Shown one piece after another: positions 9,701 through 15,210 of a stretch of DNA of 17,563 nt. The position numbers and the translations under genes are program-made. The number at the start of each line of letters is the position of its first letter. Positions within the stretch are counted from its first letter, which is position 1. The stretch spans positions 1 to 17,563 of the forward strand of contig JAAZBA010000149.1 in NCBI GenBank assembly GCA_012514045.1, written 5' to 3'. The notes under the pieces are model-generated. The model had not been told where the DNA came from and did not search any database. It worked only from the letters and a program-made list of their open reading frames with translations. The DNA comes from Clostridiales bacterium (GTDB lineage: Bacteria; Bacillota; Clostridia; Oscillospirales; QAMX01).

Positions 9701-11368
9701 GCCTGTGGCTTTAACCTTGATTGTCTTTGTGTATGTGCCTGCTGTAGACTGCGCGAAAGTGTCTTCAGCGGGGTAGCCGGCGGCGAAGAAGGGAGCATTT
9801 TGTGTATAGATGTCAACCTTCGTCGGATTTCCGGAAACAGCTGCGCCGGTGGCTCTGTAGTAGTAGTACAAGTCGTAGTTGGTGTTGGCCGGGAGAGCGG
9901 CTGTCTTTGTAACGCCCTCTACATTGGCTGTCTCAACGATGTTGCCGGAATACAGAACCGGTGTGGCGCCGTACGCGACACCCGCGATTACCTGATCGGC
10001 TGTGGGGGCGGGAGCGTTGTTACCGACAATGATGTAATAGAACACTCCGGACGCGTTGTTCAGGTCACGGATCTCGAGAGCGTCGTCAACGATGTAGAAC
10101 TTCGGGTATACGCCTCCCGCGCCGCTGCCTGTGTACTTGACGCCTGCGAACATGGCGTAAAGACCGGCGCCGATGTTGTACTTTTCGGGTACTACGGAGA
10201 ATTCGGCGCCGCCGGCGGCGATGTTGGCCTGCTTGACTGTGCCGGCGCCTGTGAGCTTCGTGTTGGAAGCGCCCTGACCGATGGTGAGGTACTCAATTAC
10301 GGTGTCCTTATCATAAAGGGCAATCGTTGTATTGGGGGTTCCTACGCCAACAGAGGGGAACTTGCCGTCAAGTGTAAGCGTGTTGAAGGGACGCATGTTG
10401 CTCGTTACGTTCCTGAAACCGTTGTTATCGCCTGTGGTTTCATTCTTCAGGGTTGTGGAGGTGCGAGTCTCAACAGCGTTCACATTTGTTGTGCCGGAAG
10501 CTACAACCGTGGCTCCGTTGCCGCTTGTGGTGTCCACTTCAATCTTGGAGATTGTGCAGTTTACGAGATTGACCGTAGCGGCGCCCCTGATTTTCAGGGT
10601 GCCGTTGATGGTGCAGTTCTGGAGCGTTATTGTGCCATGCTCACAGCCCTCCGTCACATAAACTGTACCGAGGAGATTAGCGTTCGTTATTGTAATGCCG
10701 GAAGTGTTGATGACGGCATTTGTGGGGTTGGCTCCCGGATCCGTTCCGTAGGAGGAGTTCATGTATATCGTGCCTGCCATACGGTAGAATATGGTAGAAG
10801 CCTCCGCACGGGTGATTGTATTCTTCGGGCGGAATGTGTTGTTCGGATAGCCCTTGATGATGTTGTTTTCAGTAGCCGCGATTACATAGGGGAGATATTC
10901 GCCGCTTATCTGACCAGCATCGGCAAAGGTGCTATAGGATGATTTGGGTTCAACCCCGAGGTATCTCATGATAAGGGCGCAAGCCTCTTCACGGGTTAAA
11001 TCCGCGTCGGGGTATACGAAGTTGCCCTTTGTGGTGAGATAGCCGTTGGTAGCCGCCTTCATGATGTCTGTGTAATACCATTTGGATGGGCTGACATCCG
11101 CGAAGGAGTGATTGCTGGTGTTCTTTAATCCGAAGGTGTAGTTCTCAATCTTGACGAACTCAGCCTTCGTTACCGGATCTTCCGGTCTGAAGTTTCCGAG
11201 GTTGCCCTGCAGGACCGATTTGTCGCTCATGTAGGAAATCTCGTTCACCGCCCAGTGATTGGCGGAGAGATCCTTATAAGCGGCCGCTCCTGCTGTCCCG
11301 ACCAGTACCGAGCCGAACATCGAGAAGATGAGGGCAAGGCACAGGACGAAAGATAAAGTGCGCTTCAT
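3728..11368 (-). CDS. Giant S-layer homology (SLH) surface protein, 2546 aa
   Basis: A secreted cell-wall protein. The start is the ATG at 11368, not the in-frame ATG 75 nt upstream, because GGGAGGT (11375-11381) sits 6 nt before it and a signal peptide follows at once (residues 1-30, ending near GTAGAAA). Three SLH domains at about 31-82, 89-137 and 148-200 should bind pyruvylated wall polysaccharide and hold the protein in the S-layer. Next come a beta-helix-like segment (about 218-410), three related modules at about 419-520, 527-640 and 648-750 with motifs such as APTADQV and APSASQV, and two SbsA-like Ig modules (about 762-880 and 881-992). A chitobiase-C-terminal-like module lies at 998-1090 (VYYTADGTTPTDGS), with a second near 1590-1690 (VRYTTDGSDP). 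The remaining C-terminal part is a series of degenerate Ig-like modules, four of which end in FR-type motifs. There is no LPXTG signal. It is a paralogue of the SLH gene upstream and has its own promoter. Whether it is a structural S-layer protein, an adhesin or a glycan binder cannot be told. Confidence 0.93.
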   Translation of the reverse strand: MKRTLSFVLCLALIFSMFGSVLVGTAGAAAYKDLSANHWAVNEISYMSDKSVLQGNLGNFRPEDPVTKAEFVKIENYTFGLKNTSNHSFADVSPSKWYYTDIMKAATNGYLTTKGNFVYPDADLTREEACALIMRYLGVEPKSSYSTFADAGQISGEYLPYVIAATENNIIKGYPNNTFRPKNTITRAEASTIFYRMAGTIYMNSSYGTDPGANPTNAVINTSGITITNANLLGTVYVTEGCEHGTITLQNCTINGTLKIRGAATVNLVNCTISKIEVDTTSGNGATVVASGTTNVNAVETRTSTTLKNETTGDNNGFRNVTSNMRPFNTLTLDGKFPSVGVGTPNTTIALYDKDTVIEYLTIGQGASNTKLTGAGTVKQANIAAGGAEFSVVPEKYNIGAGLYAMFAGVKYTGSGAGGVYPKFYIVDDALEIRDLNNASGVFYYIIVGNNAPAPTADQVIAGVAYGATPVLYSGNIVETANVEGVTKTAALPANTNYDLYYYYRATGAAVSGNPTKVDIYTQNAPFFAAGYPAEDTFAQSTAGTYTKTIKVKATGSATAYAIAVPKGSVAPSASQVYEAAKGTTSYNSTVAIAARTTATVSAAGETTLSLTGLQNTAYDYYVVLAVGTSPVAIRSTAAITNVNALTGFVASYPIVTSYSNIGGTAIATVEAKTSAPGTVYFLAYSSAGAVPSAAQIMSAGQPVALVQGADGYYTATTTMYPGLLDSVAAVFVPSGSTSKIPAYGRFYTGSILAAIVTPPTNVPTISIPTQLLTNTSPLVLVYSDRMYYNNVPLSSITDQATLKALFPVTSAVDGTVPAYTVAVTDNVAAPNNTAVTITPIAPATWKENTVYTVTPNSTIKNAAGNVPVVKSGNFIINVARPSATLAPTTGVSTSDGVLTLTYTQPMKIKTPEGGFADINNSNAVSYFTLYKNGDSTNPISIAVTVNDDRTVFTIDPQVDLAPNTQYVIAVSESITNGAGYAPSQLTYSFTTAAQAAVATPVIIVKDSDGVVVTGDLLEAGAYTVTIVFAEAESKVYYTADGTTPTDGSTLYTGPFTVNVEPLKKTTIKAIAKANTGVDKASSPEAVRVLEGKAVSVTADIPSGSALKANSQVVLSPSYGSYKIKYAIADAKLGADDALAAAKSGTIFSGFVDGLNGKYLYAVAVNNAGDPIGPVAEFRYYDFDVTDIISPDTLSFVYEGDKVRVGFFDDSGEADFPAYPYELIVTIKIDGVPLVAGGSTYEDLNLGKKNLIYTIKDEYNKKIEVSAEVVASGTNETVSFAESALYFANPAPIIKVTTGGNTTEFVGKGNKATIGFNAQAIIESVFPDLPAGFNMTWGAGANASKSGSNNYDGIAISDNKTVMADFKVIANANADKLVTSDLDLKFRAVAPRLMDGTYTNEHEADFVYASGGDLNAEYLTGVDNYYKINSEPAVKYENLTDGELGFDWAADYPDIEIVKISLWSVHTGGTADTADDRKSEVKEYIVRKNGPSYANPAITVTYEKDGKDVAYTEGIPVAKLGDKVTASTKVVGAEIMLCHTEIAVGTQLEALGSPVTYVIEEEFTGAEVVFCATIDPPGSHEVTFRTVRVRPVAPTIVVMPDGKSFQLRMDKQHADTSEVLYSGVRYTTDGSDPIANGTDVAYDDFLDPGGAFRYAKVEGDYSDGYYIRAVAYSENASARWYSAEIEKYKPAAPVVTYNGFVLETSPQFYNVRIGDKITITGGDTLYIRHAKTAADLASAPWTEFTSGDEFQIPTDVVGARYFVDAKVRNKDVDSNFVSLKFRTTKLPTFDPANGTSIAPSGGEQITISYPSTTTKPNTFGDKTYFYQFNDGIVTTFTRDDNTAFDQKVIAPAGTEGDTLTLTAGVRFEEKDADDNVIFFSEISDSASYIYGVAPFFKAYYKSSGNFVEIPAKTDVSGTYFEVEEGTEVFLEITNEGSLTVKWNVSATEEPTDLNQDYSEANAATLKSNISDTLNAGTTITNAKPLVYVAAKFVENDAMSRIQLRLTGATLPIPVSSLYMDGGYINKWSKTSVNYVNSADFGTDKLFYDNAPAGFSQFIKIPSRANPDEIAIAGDYEMTLADFDADGEAVFDIWNEDADNNKGLVSSYTFKLTDVMTKLTSPEITPADGSILSAGDKIKATTEYGDPVELWRAYVFEGSVPAAGDWKTKPNIEVTVPADNQGKTVVYHAKVVSGAKESDIVDHTFYIRPADVDVNDYAFGIGADNKATISIGKPATGTVVGVVLQQEGQAAQYADFGANPEVMFTVTDAAIKVGYYYKPTDTTVTDTVSYIVPAAGYVYSKNALEIAAAPEITEIKFGNCVIALDANLSAENVLYVAGESVYATATSGTDEIYSKREAAAYYGRILDAANGYHVDAGFDDIEILLTPVAPYTTPIKALSAEQINGGFNVLSIQAFDSDPNVRRPSRVVVIKIIAVKAPQADVAGNGAYNIQPIPGYSVNYEFVYTIEKKDDTATGDVKVGAYPTFANVQATQTITPSFVFTNPTGPWVFTVKITATIDEIPGYEWVLEDIYDCVANGANFASMTLRP

Positions 11369-11374
11369 TGTTTT

Positions 11375-11381
11375 ACCTCCC
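11375..11381 (-). promoter_or_regulatory. Ribosome binding site that fixes the start of the giant SLH gene
   Basis: GGGAGGT on the minus strand lies 6 nt before the ATG at 11368. The alternative ATG at 11443 has no comparable site and would put a charged, non-secretory stretch ahead of the signal peptide. Confidence 0.85.
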
Positions 11382-11390
11382 TTTGTTTTT

Positions 11391-11427
11391 CCGTACGGAG
11401 AATTTATAACTTTTTCTCTCGTTACGG
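11391..11427 (-). promoter_or_regulatory. Leader hairpin just upstream of the giant SLH gene's ribosome binding site
   Basis: In the leader transcript, CCGTA, CG and GAGAA pair with TTCTC, CG and TACGG: 12 pairs interrupted by two single bulged A residues, closing an 11-nt loop. The stem ends 9 nt before GGGAGGT. There is no T-run after it, so it is not a terminator. Stable 5' hairpins are known to protect long-lived S-layer mRNAs in other bacteria; that role here is inference. Confidence 0.6.
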
Positions 11428-11539
11428 TGCGCTTTTTGAGCATTTTAGTGCGTATATGACATTCATGACAGAACCCATGCCAGATGGAGACACTCCCTCC
11501 AGCAAAGATTTCCGCATAAAGACATACTTGGTAACATAC

Positions 11540-11548
11540 ATTCTATCA
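11540..11548 (-). promoter_or_regulatory. Extended -10 promoter for the giant SLH gene
   Basis: The minus strand reads TGA-TAGAAT, with only a weak -35-like TTCCAA 17 nt further upstream. Transcription from near 11533 would give a leader of about 165 nt containing the hairpin at 11391-11427. The region between this site and the upstream gene's stop (11549-11706) holds only weak GC-rich inverted repeats and no convincing terminator, so readthrough from the upstream SLH gene is possible. Confidence 0.5.
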
Positions 11549-11706
11549 CAACAAAGTGCAAATTGGAAGTGTTTTTTTTATACTTTGTTATGTTTTGCGA
11601 AATTCATGCAAATACGCTAATTATTCAGGTAACTTTTTGTGAAATACGACGTAGATATAGTCCTTTCCCCCGACATAAACTTTCCGGGAACCGGGGTATC
11701 CTCGCT

Positions 11707-14700
11707 CTAATTCAGCGGAATAAGGATATCCACGGTCACTACTTCGCTGTAGGGGCTCTGACCCTGCTGAGTGGAGTAGAGGTCGTTGTACGCGACAACC
11801 TTCAGAGTGTACTGCATGTAGTGCTTGAGCGTTGCGGGGTCGGTGTAAATTTTCGCATAATTCTGCAGATTCGCAGTCTGGATTGTGTTCTGAAGAGATA
11901 TCTGAGGGGATGTAATGGTTGGTGCGTTGCCGTCGAAGGTATAGTGGTACCTTGTGTTGGCGGGAGCGTTCAGGCTCGAGGCGGTGATCGTCAATATCTG
12001 GGTGTTTGCCGGCAATGTGGCGGTCTTTGAGGTCTGGGTGTAGGGAACATCATTGATGTATACCACAGGGATAGCCGGTCTCTGTGTTAGGGGTGTGCCG
12101 GTGTTTATAATTATGAGGTTATATGTCTTGTAGGAGGAGGGCTGGAGAATTCCGGCTTCATCGTACTTGATAGCCATGAGTTTTACCGTCATCTTGCCCG
12201 TCTGATTTATGTCGGTGATGGTAATGGAGGCGCCGCTCTTTCCCGAGGGAGATGTCTTAGAGGGAAGGGAGCCGTCAAGGGTGTAGTAGATTGTGGCGTC
12301 CTCCTCTGCACAGAAGAGCTTCAGCACGTCGCCGTTGTTCACAACCGCGTTGTCCGCCAGAGGCTGGTTCTGATAGTTCATGAGGAGAGGGATTGCCGTG
12401 GCTTTCTCAACAATGTACTGATAGCTTGCCTCCTGGCTATAGGTGTTGCCCACCTTCGCAACAGCTCTGAGGATGAATCTCTGGTACGCGATCTGGGTAT
12501 CAACGGTTACATCGGTGCGTGTGGCGGCGCCCTGCTTCGCGTTCGTGCTTGCAAGGGGTGACAGACCGTCGGTGGTGTAGATGATAGTGGCGTTAGGTGT
12601 AGCGCAGGTGAGCTTGATTGTCTCGCCAGGGAACACGGATGTTCCGGAGGCCTTGCTCGCAACAGGAGCGGACACAACACCCTGGGTGCCGGTGGTGGAG
12701 AAGGTGAACTCCTCGGGTGTGGGAGCAAGTCCCGCTTCGCTTACAAGGTCCTTGATCTCAATCTTGAAGCGTGTAGCCGTTGGCCAGCCGCCCCAGGGAG
12801 GGGTTATGGCTACGGTTCTGTTGGAGGTGACCGTGATGGCGTGACCGCTGAGCTGAATATCAGCGCCGGTGGCGGCGTTGGTGGCGGTGATTATGATATA
12901 GTCCGCGATGTTGGTGATGAACGCGAGGGGCGCGTGGTTCGCCTTGCACCACATCTCATTTGTGAAGGAGAGCGTAATGCCTGTTTCTACCGGATAGTCT
13001 CCGTTTACCGGCTGCGCGGAATAAATTGCGGTTACGGTGTTTGTGGGCTTGGAAATGTCAAGCTTTATCGGCGTCGCCGGGCTTATCGTATCGGTGGAAT
13101 CCTTTGTAACAACGTACAGATCGTAGTTTGTTGTGCCGTTCACAAGGTCGATGACGCTGACGTAGTCCTGGATGTTGGCTTCAACCGTCTTCTGGCCGTA
13201 AACCGCGGCGGTTGTCATAGTCTTTGATATGATCTGCTGCGCCGTGGGAGCGGTGCTTCCCTTTGCCACAGCCGCCCAGAATATGGTGGCTGTGCGGGTG
13301 AGCTTCGCCTCAAAAATCGCTGAGTTGGAAAGTGTCGTATATACCTTCGGATAGCCAGAAGCGAACGCGTTCGTTATGGGCTGAAGCTTCTCGGGAGCGG
13401 AGTAGTTGCCTCTGTTGGCGAGCTCCTCGATTACCACATACACGTCATAGTATACGGTAGTTAAGAGGTCCGTAAGCTGGGCGGCATATTCGTTTGCCAC
13501 GTTGGACATTTCGATTCTGGCAGCTTTGACAACGTTTGTTACGCCGTAGCTCTGGCCTGACACAACCTCGGCGGCGGTGGGAGCGGCGCTTCCCCTCGGT
13601 ACCGCGATAATATATGCGAGGGCAGGCTCGCTGACCTTGATCTTGACCTCGATCATAGCGGCGACCAAGTCGTTGATGGCCTTCATCTCTGCCTTGGGAT
13701 AGCCTTCAACAAAGGCGGGACCGGCTTTGCCGGAGGTGGTGCGGAGCTTGCCGCCGATGTTGGCGGTGATATTGGGAGCGAGTACCCACTCGTCTGGTAT
13801 GGGCACGATCGTTACGTTACCGGTGTTGATGTTGGCTTTACCTATCTTGCCGGTGCCGGTTATAGTGGCGGCGGCGTTGAGGGTGATGTTGTTGATCTGT
13901 CCTCCCGCCGCTAAGTCAATCTTCGTGTTGGCGTAGTCGGAGTAGAGGGTAAAGGAGCTGACTTCACCCTGCACGCTATAGGACACACCTTTCGTCTGGG
14001 CTGTCACGGTGCCGGTGTTGCCGGAGAAAGTAATCGTTGCGGAAGGAGAACCGATAGATACGATCTTTCCGCCGATCGCCACGTTCTCAAGAATAATCGT
14101 TCCCTTGGCGTTCTGGGTGATGTACAGGTTTCCGGGAATCGTCATATCGCGCAGAGTCACGCCGGAAGCTCCGATGGTGGCGTTTTTGGCGACCGTATTG
14201 GAGTAGGTGCCGGCGGTGTTGTAGAAGTTGCCGATAACGTTGTTGAAGACTCTGGCAACCTCGCTGCGCTTGATGTTGTCAAGGGGACGGAAAGTTCCGT
14301 CGGGATAGCCGTTGATGATTCCCTCTCTGGCTACCGCTCCGATATAGGGGAGCGCCCAGGAGGATATCTGGCTGGAATCCGCGAAGCTGTTGACGTTTGA
14401 GGTCTCAAGCCCCAGGGCTCTGCCAAACATTGCGGCTGCTTCCTGTCTTGTGAGCTTCTCCTCGGGCTTTACCTTGCCGCTGAAAGTAAACATATAGCCG
14501 GCGGCGTCGGCAATGCGGATCTGATCATAGTACCAGGCGTCGGTGCTCACGTCGGGGTAATTAATGCTCGACATGGCTTCAAAACCGAAGGTACGGTTCA
14601 TCATGGTTATGTATTCACTCTTGAGGATATTGTTTTCCGGGCGGAACGTGTCGTCCGTGTAGCCTTTGATTACGCCTTTGCCTATGAGATACTCAATGTC

Positions 14701-14805
14701 CTCCTTAGCCCAGTGACCTTTGATGTCGGTAACCGCCATGGCAGGGGCAAGGGCTCCCAGTACCAGCAGCAGCGCAAGCACAAATGATATCAGTTTCTTT
14801 TTCAA
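11707..14805 (-). CDS. S-layer homology (SLH) surface protein, 1032 aa
   Basis: A secreted cell-wall protein. The TTG at 14805 is the start: AAGGAGG lies 9 nt upstream and MKKKLISFVL opens a typical signal peptide cleaved near AMA (residue 24). Three SLH domains follow at about 26-75 (GYTDDTFRPENNILKSE), 83-132 and 141-192 (GYPDGTFRPLDNIKRSE). A beta-helix-like segment spans about 205-335. Two modules at 366-475 and 482-585 share the motifs GYP, APTAAEV/APTAQQI and YDxYVV. An SbsA-like Ig module occupies about 590-705, ending in FTFSTTG. Three chitobiase-C-terminal-like modules end the protein at about 713-798 (IIYTTDGLSP), 803-900 (IYYTLDGSLP) and 908-1030 (YHYTFDGNAP). Domain order and sequence match the first 1100 residues of the larger SLH protein downstream, so the two arose by duplication. 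The SLH domains anchor it to the wall; the function of the modules is not known. It could contribute to the S-layer or bind glycans. Confidence 0.93.
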   Translation of the reverse strand: MKKKLISFVLALLLVLGALAPAMAVTDIKGHWAKEDIEYLIGKGVIKGYTDDTFRPENNILKSEYITMMNRTFGFEAMSSINYPDVSTDAWYYDQIRIADAAGYMFTFSGKVKPEEKLTRQEAAAMFGRALGLETSNVNSFADSSQISSWALPYIGAVAREGIINGYPDGTFRPLDNIKRSEVARVFNNVIGNFYNTAGTYSNTVAKNATIGASGVTLRDMTIPGNLYITQNAKGTIILENVAIGGKIVSIGSPSATITFSGNTGTVTAQTKGVSYSVQGEVSSFTLYSDYANTKIDLAAGGQINNITLNAAATITGTGKIGKANINTGNVTIVPIPDEWVLAPNITANIGGKLRTTSGKAGPAFVEGYPKAEMKAINDLVAAMIEVKIKVSEPALAYIIAVPRGSAAPTAAEVVSGQSYGVTNVVKAARIEMSNVANEYAAQLTDLLTTVYYDVYVVIEELANRGNYSAPEKLQPITNAFASGYPKVYTTLSNSAIFEAKLTRTATIFWAAVAKGSTAPTAQQIISKTMTTAAVYGQKTVEANIQDYVSVIDLVNGTTNYDLYVVTKDSTDTISPATPIKLDISKPTNTVTAIYSAQPVNGDYPVETGITLSFTNEMWCKANHAPLAFITNIADYIIITATNAATGADIQLSGHAITVTSNRTVAITPPWGGWPTATRFKIEIKDLVSEAGLAPTPEEFTFSTTGTQGVVSAPVASKASGTSVFPGETIKLTCATPNATIIYTTDGLSPLASTNAKQGAATRTDVTVDTQIAYQRFILRAVAKVGNTYSQEASYQYIVEKATAIPLLMNYQNQPLADNAVVNNGDVLKLFCAEEDATIYYTLDGSLPSKTSPSGKSGASITITDINQTGKMTVKLMAIKYDEAGILQPSSYKTYNLIIINTGTPLTQRPAIPVVYINDVPYTQTSKTATLPANTQILTITASSLNAPANTRYHYTFDGNAPTITSPQISLQNTIQTANLQNYAKIYTDPATLKHYMQYTLKVVAYNDLYSTQQGQSPYSEVVTVDILIPLN

Positions 14806-14911
14806 TATAGTTTGCCTCCTTTTATATGACTCTTCTTCGTTTTCATTTTGACTTCTTTTTTATTAGACGCAGCGAAGATAAGAAAAGTTTCATACCTATC
14901 CCACCAATAAT

Positions 14912-14920
14912 ATATTACCA
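14912..14920 (-). promoter_or_regulatory. Extended -10 promoter for the 1032-aa SLH gene
   Basis: The minus strand reads TGG-TAATAT and has no good -35 at 17 nt; a TTGTCA lies further upstream at 24 nt. Transcription from near 14905 would give a leader of about 100 nt. In that leader, arms at 14873-14882 and 14830-14839 can pair (9 of 10) across a long loop. Confidence 0.5.
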
Positions 14921-15034
14921 CATTTCCTCCATAAATGAAAGTGACAATTTGATTAAGTTTATGAAATATGGCTTCTTTTGGCGCGATTTTACGTATCTCC
15001 ATGTGCCGAAGTGCAGGTCAAAACTGCGAGTATT

Positions 15035-15128
15035 ACCTCATCAGTCTCATAATACGGCGCGCCGCACCATGAGACAGCTTCCTCATCAAGGAGAAGCCTT
15101 GTAACAGGCTCCTGTCTTTAGCATATGC
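15035..15128. repeat. Structured repeat-like sequence between the SLH and fucosidase genes
   Basis: The stretch carries successive inverted repeats: GTCTCAT (15044-15050) with ATGAGAC (15069-15075) around a GC-rich self-complementary CGGCGCGCCG; GCTTC with GAAGC around CTCATCAAGGA; AGCCT with AGGCT around TGTAAC; and a GCATATGC palindrome at 15121-15128. No coding frame is credible. The form, CTCATCAGTCTCA...TGAGACAGCTTCC, resembles short dispersed repeats I associate with Oscillospirales genomes. The other bases of the 14806-15210 interval hold the two divergent promoters and leaders. Confidence 0.5.
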
Positions 15129-15155
15129 AGGAGGGATTATAAACATTATATTCCC

Positions 15156-15184
15156 TTGCTATTCCACCTTTTCCGTGATACAAT
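15156..15184 (+). promoter_or_regulatory. Promoter for the GH95 gene
   Basis: TTGCTA (15156-15161) and TACAAT (15179-15184) are spaced by 17 nt, and the -10 is preceded by TGA, an extended -10. The start of transcription would be near 15191, giving a leader of only about 20 nt that begins almost at the AAAGGAG (15193-15199). No operator-like dyad is seen within it. Confidence 0.7.
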
Positions 15185-15210
15185 TTTACCATAAAGGAGC
15201 GTGATATATA

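Noticed and set aside
9800..10942. Plus-strand open frame of 380 codons inside the giant SLH gene
   Set aside because: Long antisense frames arise from the codon bias of the real gene (many Thr, Val and Ala codons). The translation has an abnormally high Cys and Val content, with no domain and no start signals.
11369..11443. N-terminal extension of the giant SLH protein from an ATG at 11443
   Set aside because: It would place 25 charged residues before the signal peptide, run through the leader hairpin and ignore the GGGAGGT at 11375-11381.
14802..15002. Minus-strand small open frame of 66 codons in the leader of the 1032-aa SLH gene
   Set aside because: No ribosome binding site at its ATG, it lies across the predicted promoter and leader, and it overlaps the SLH start in another frame.
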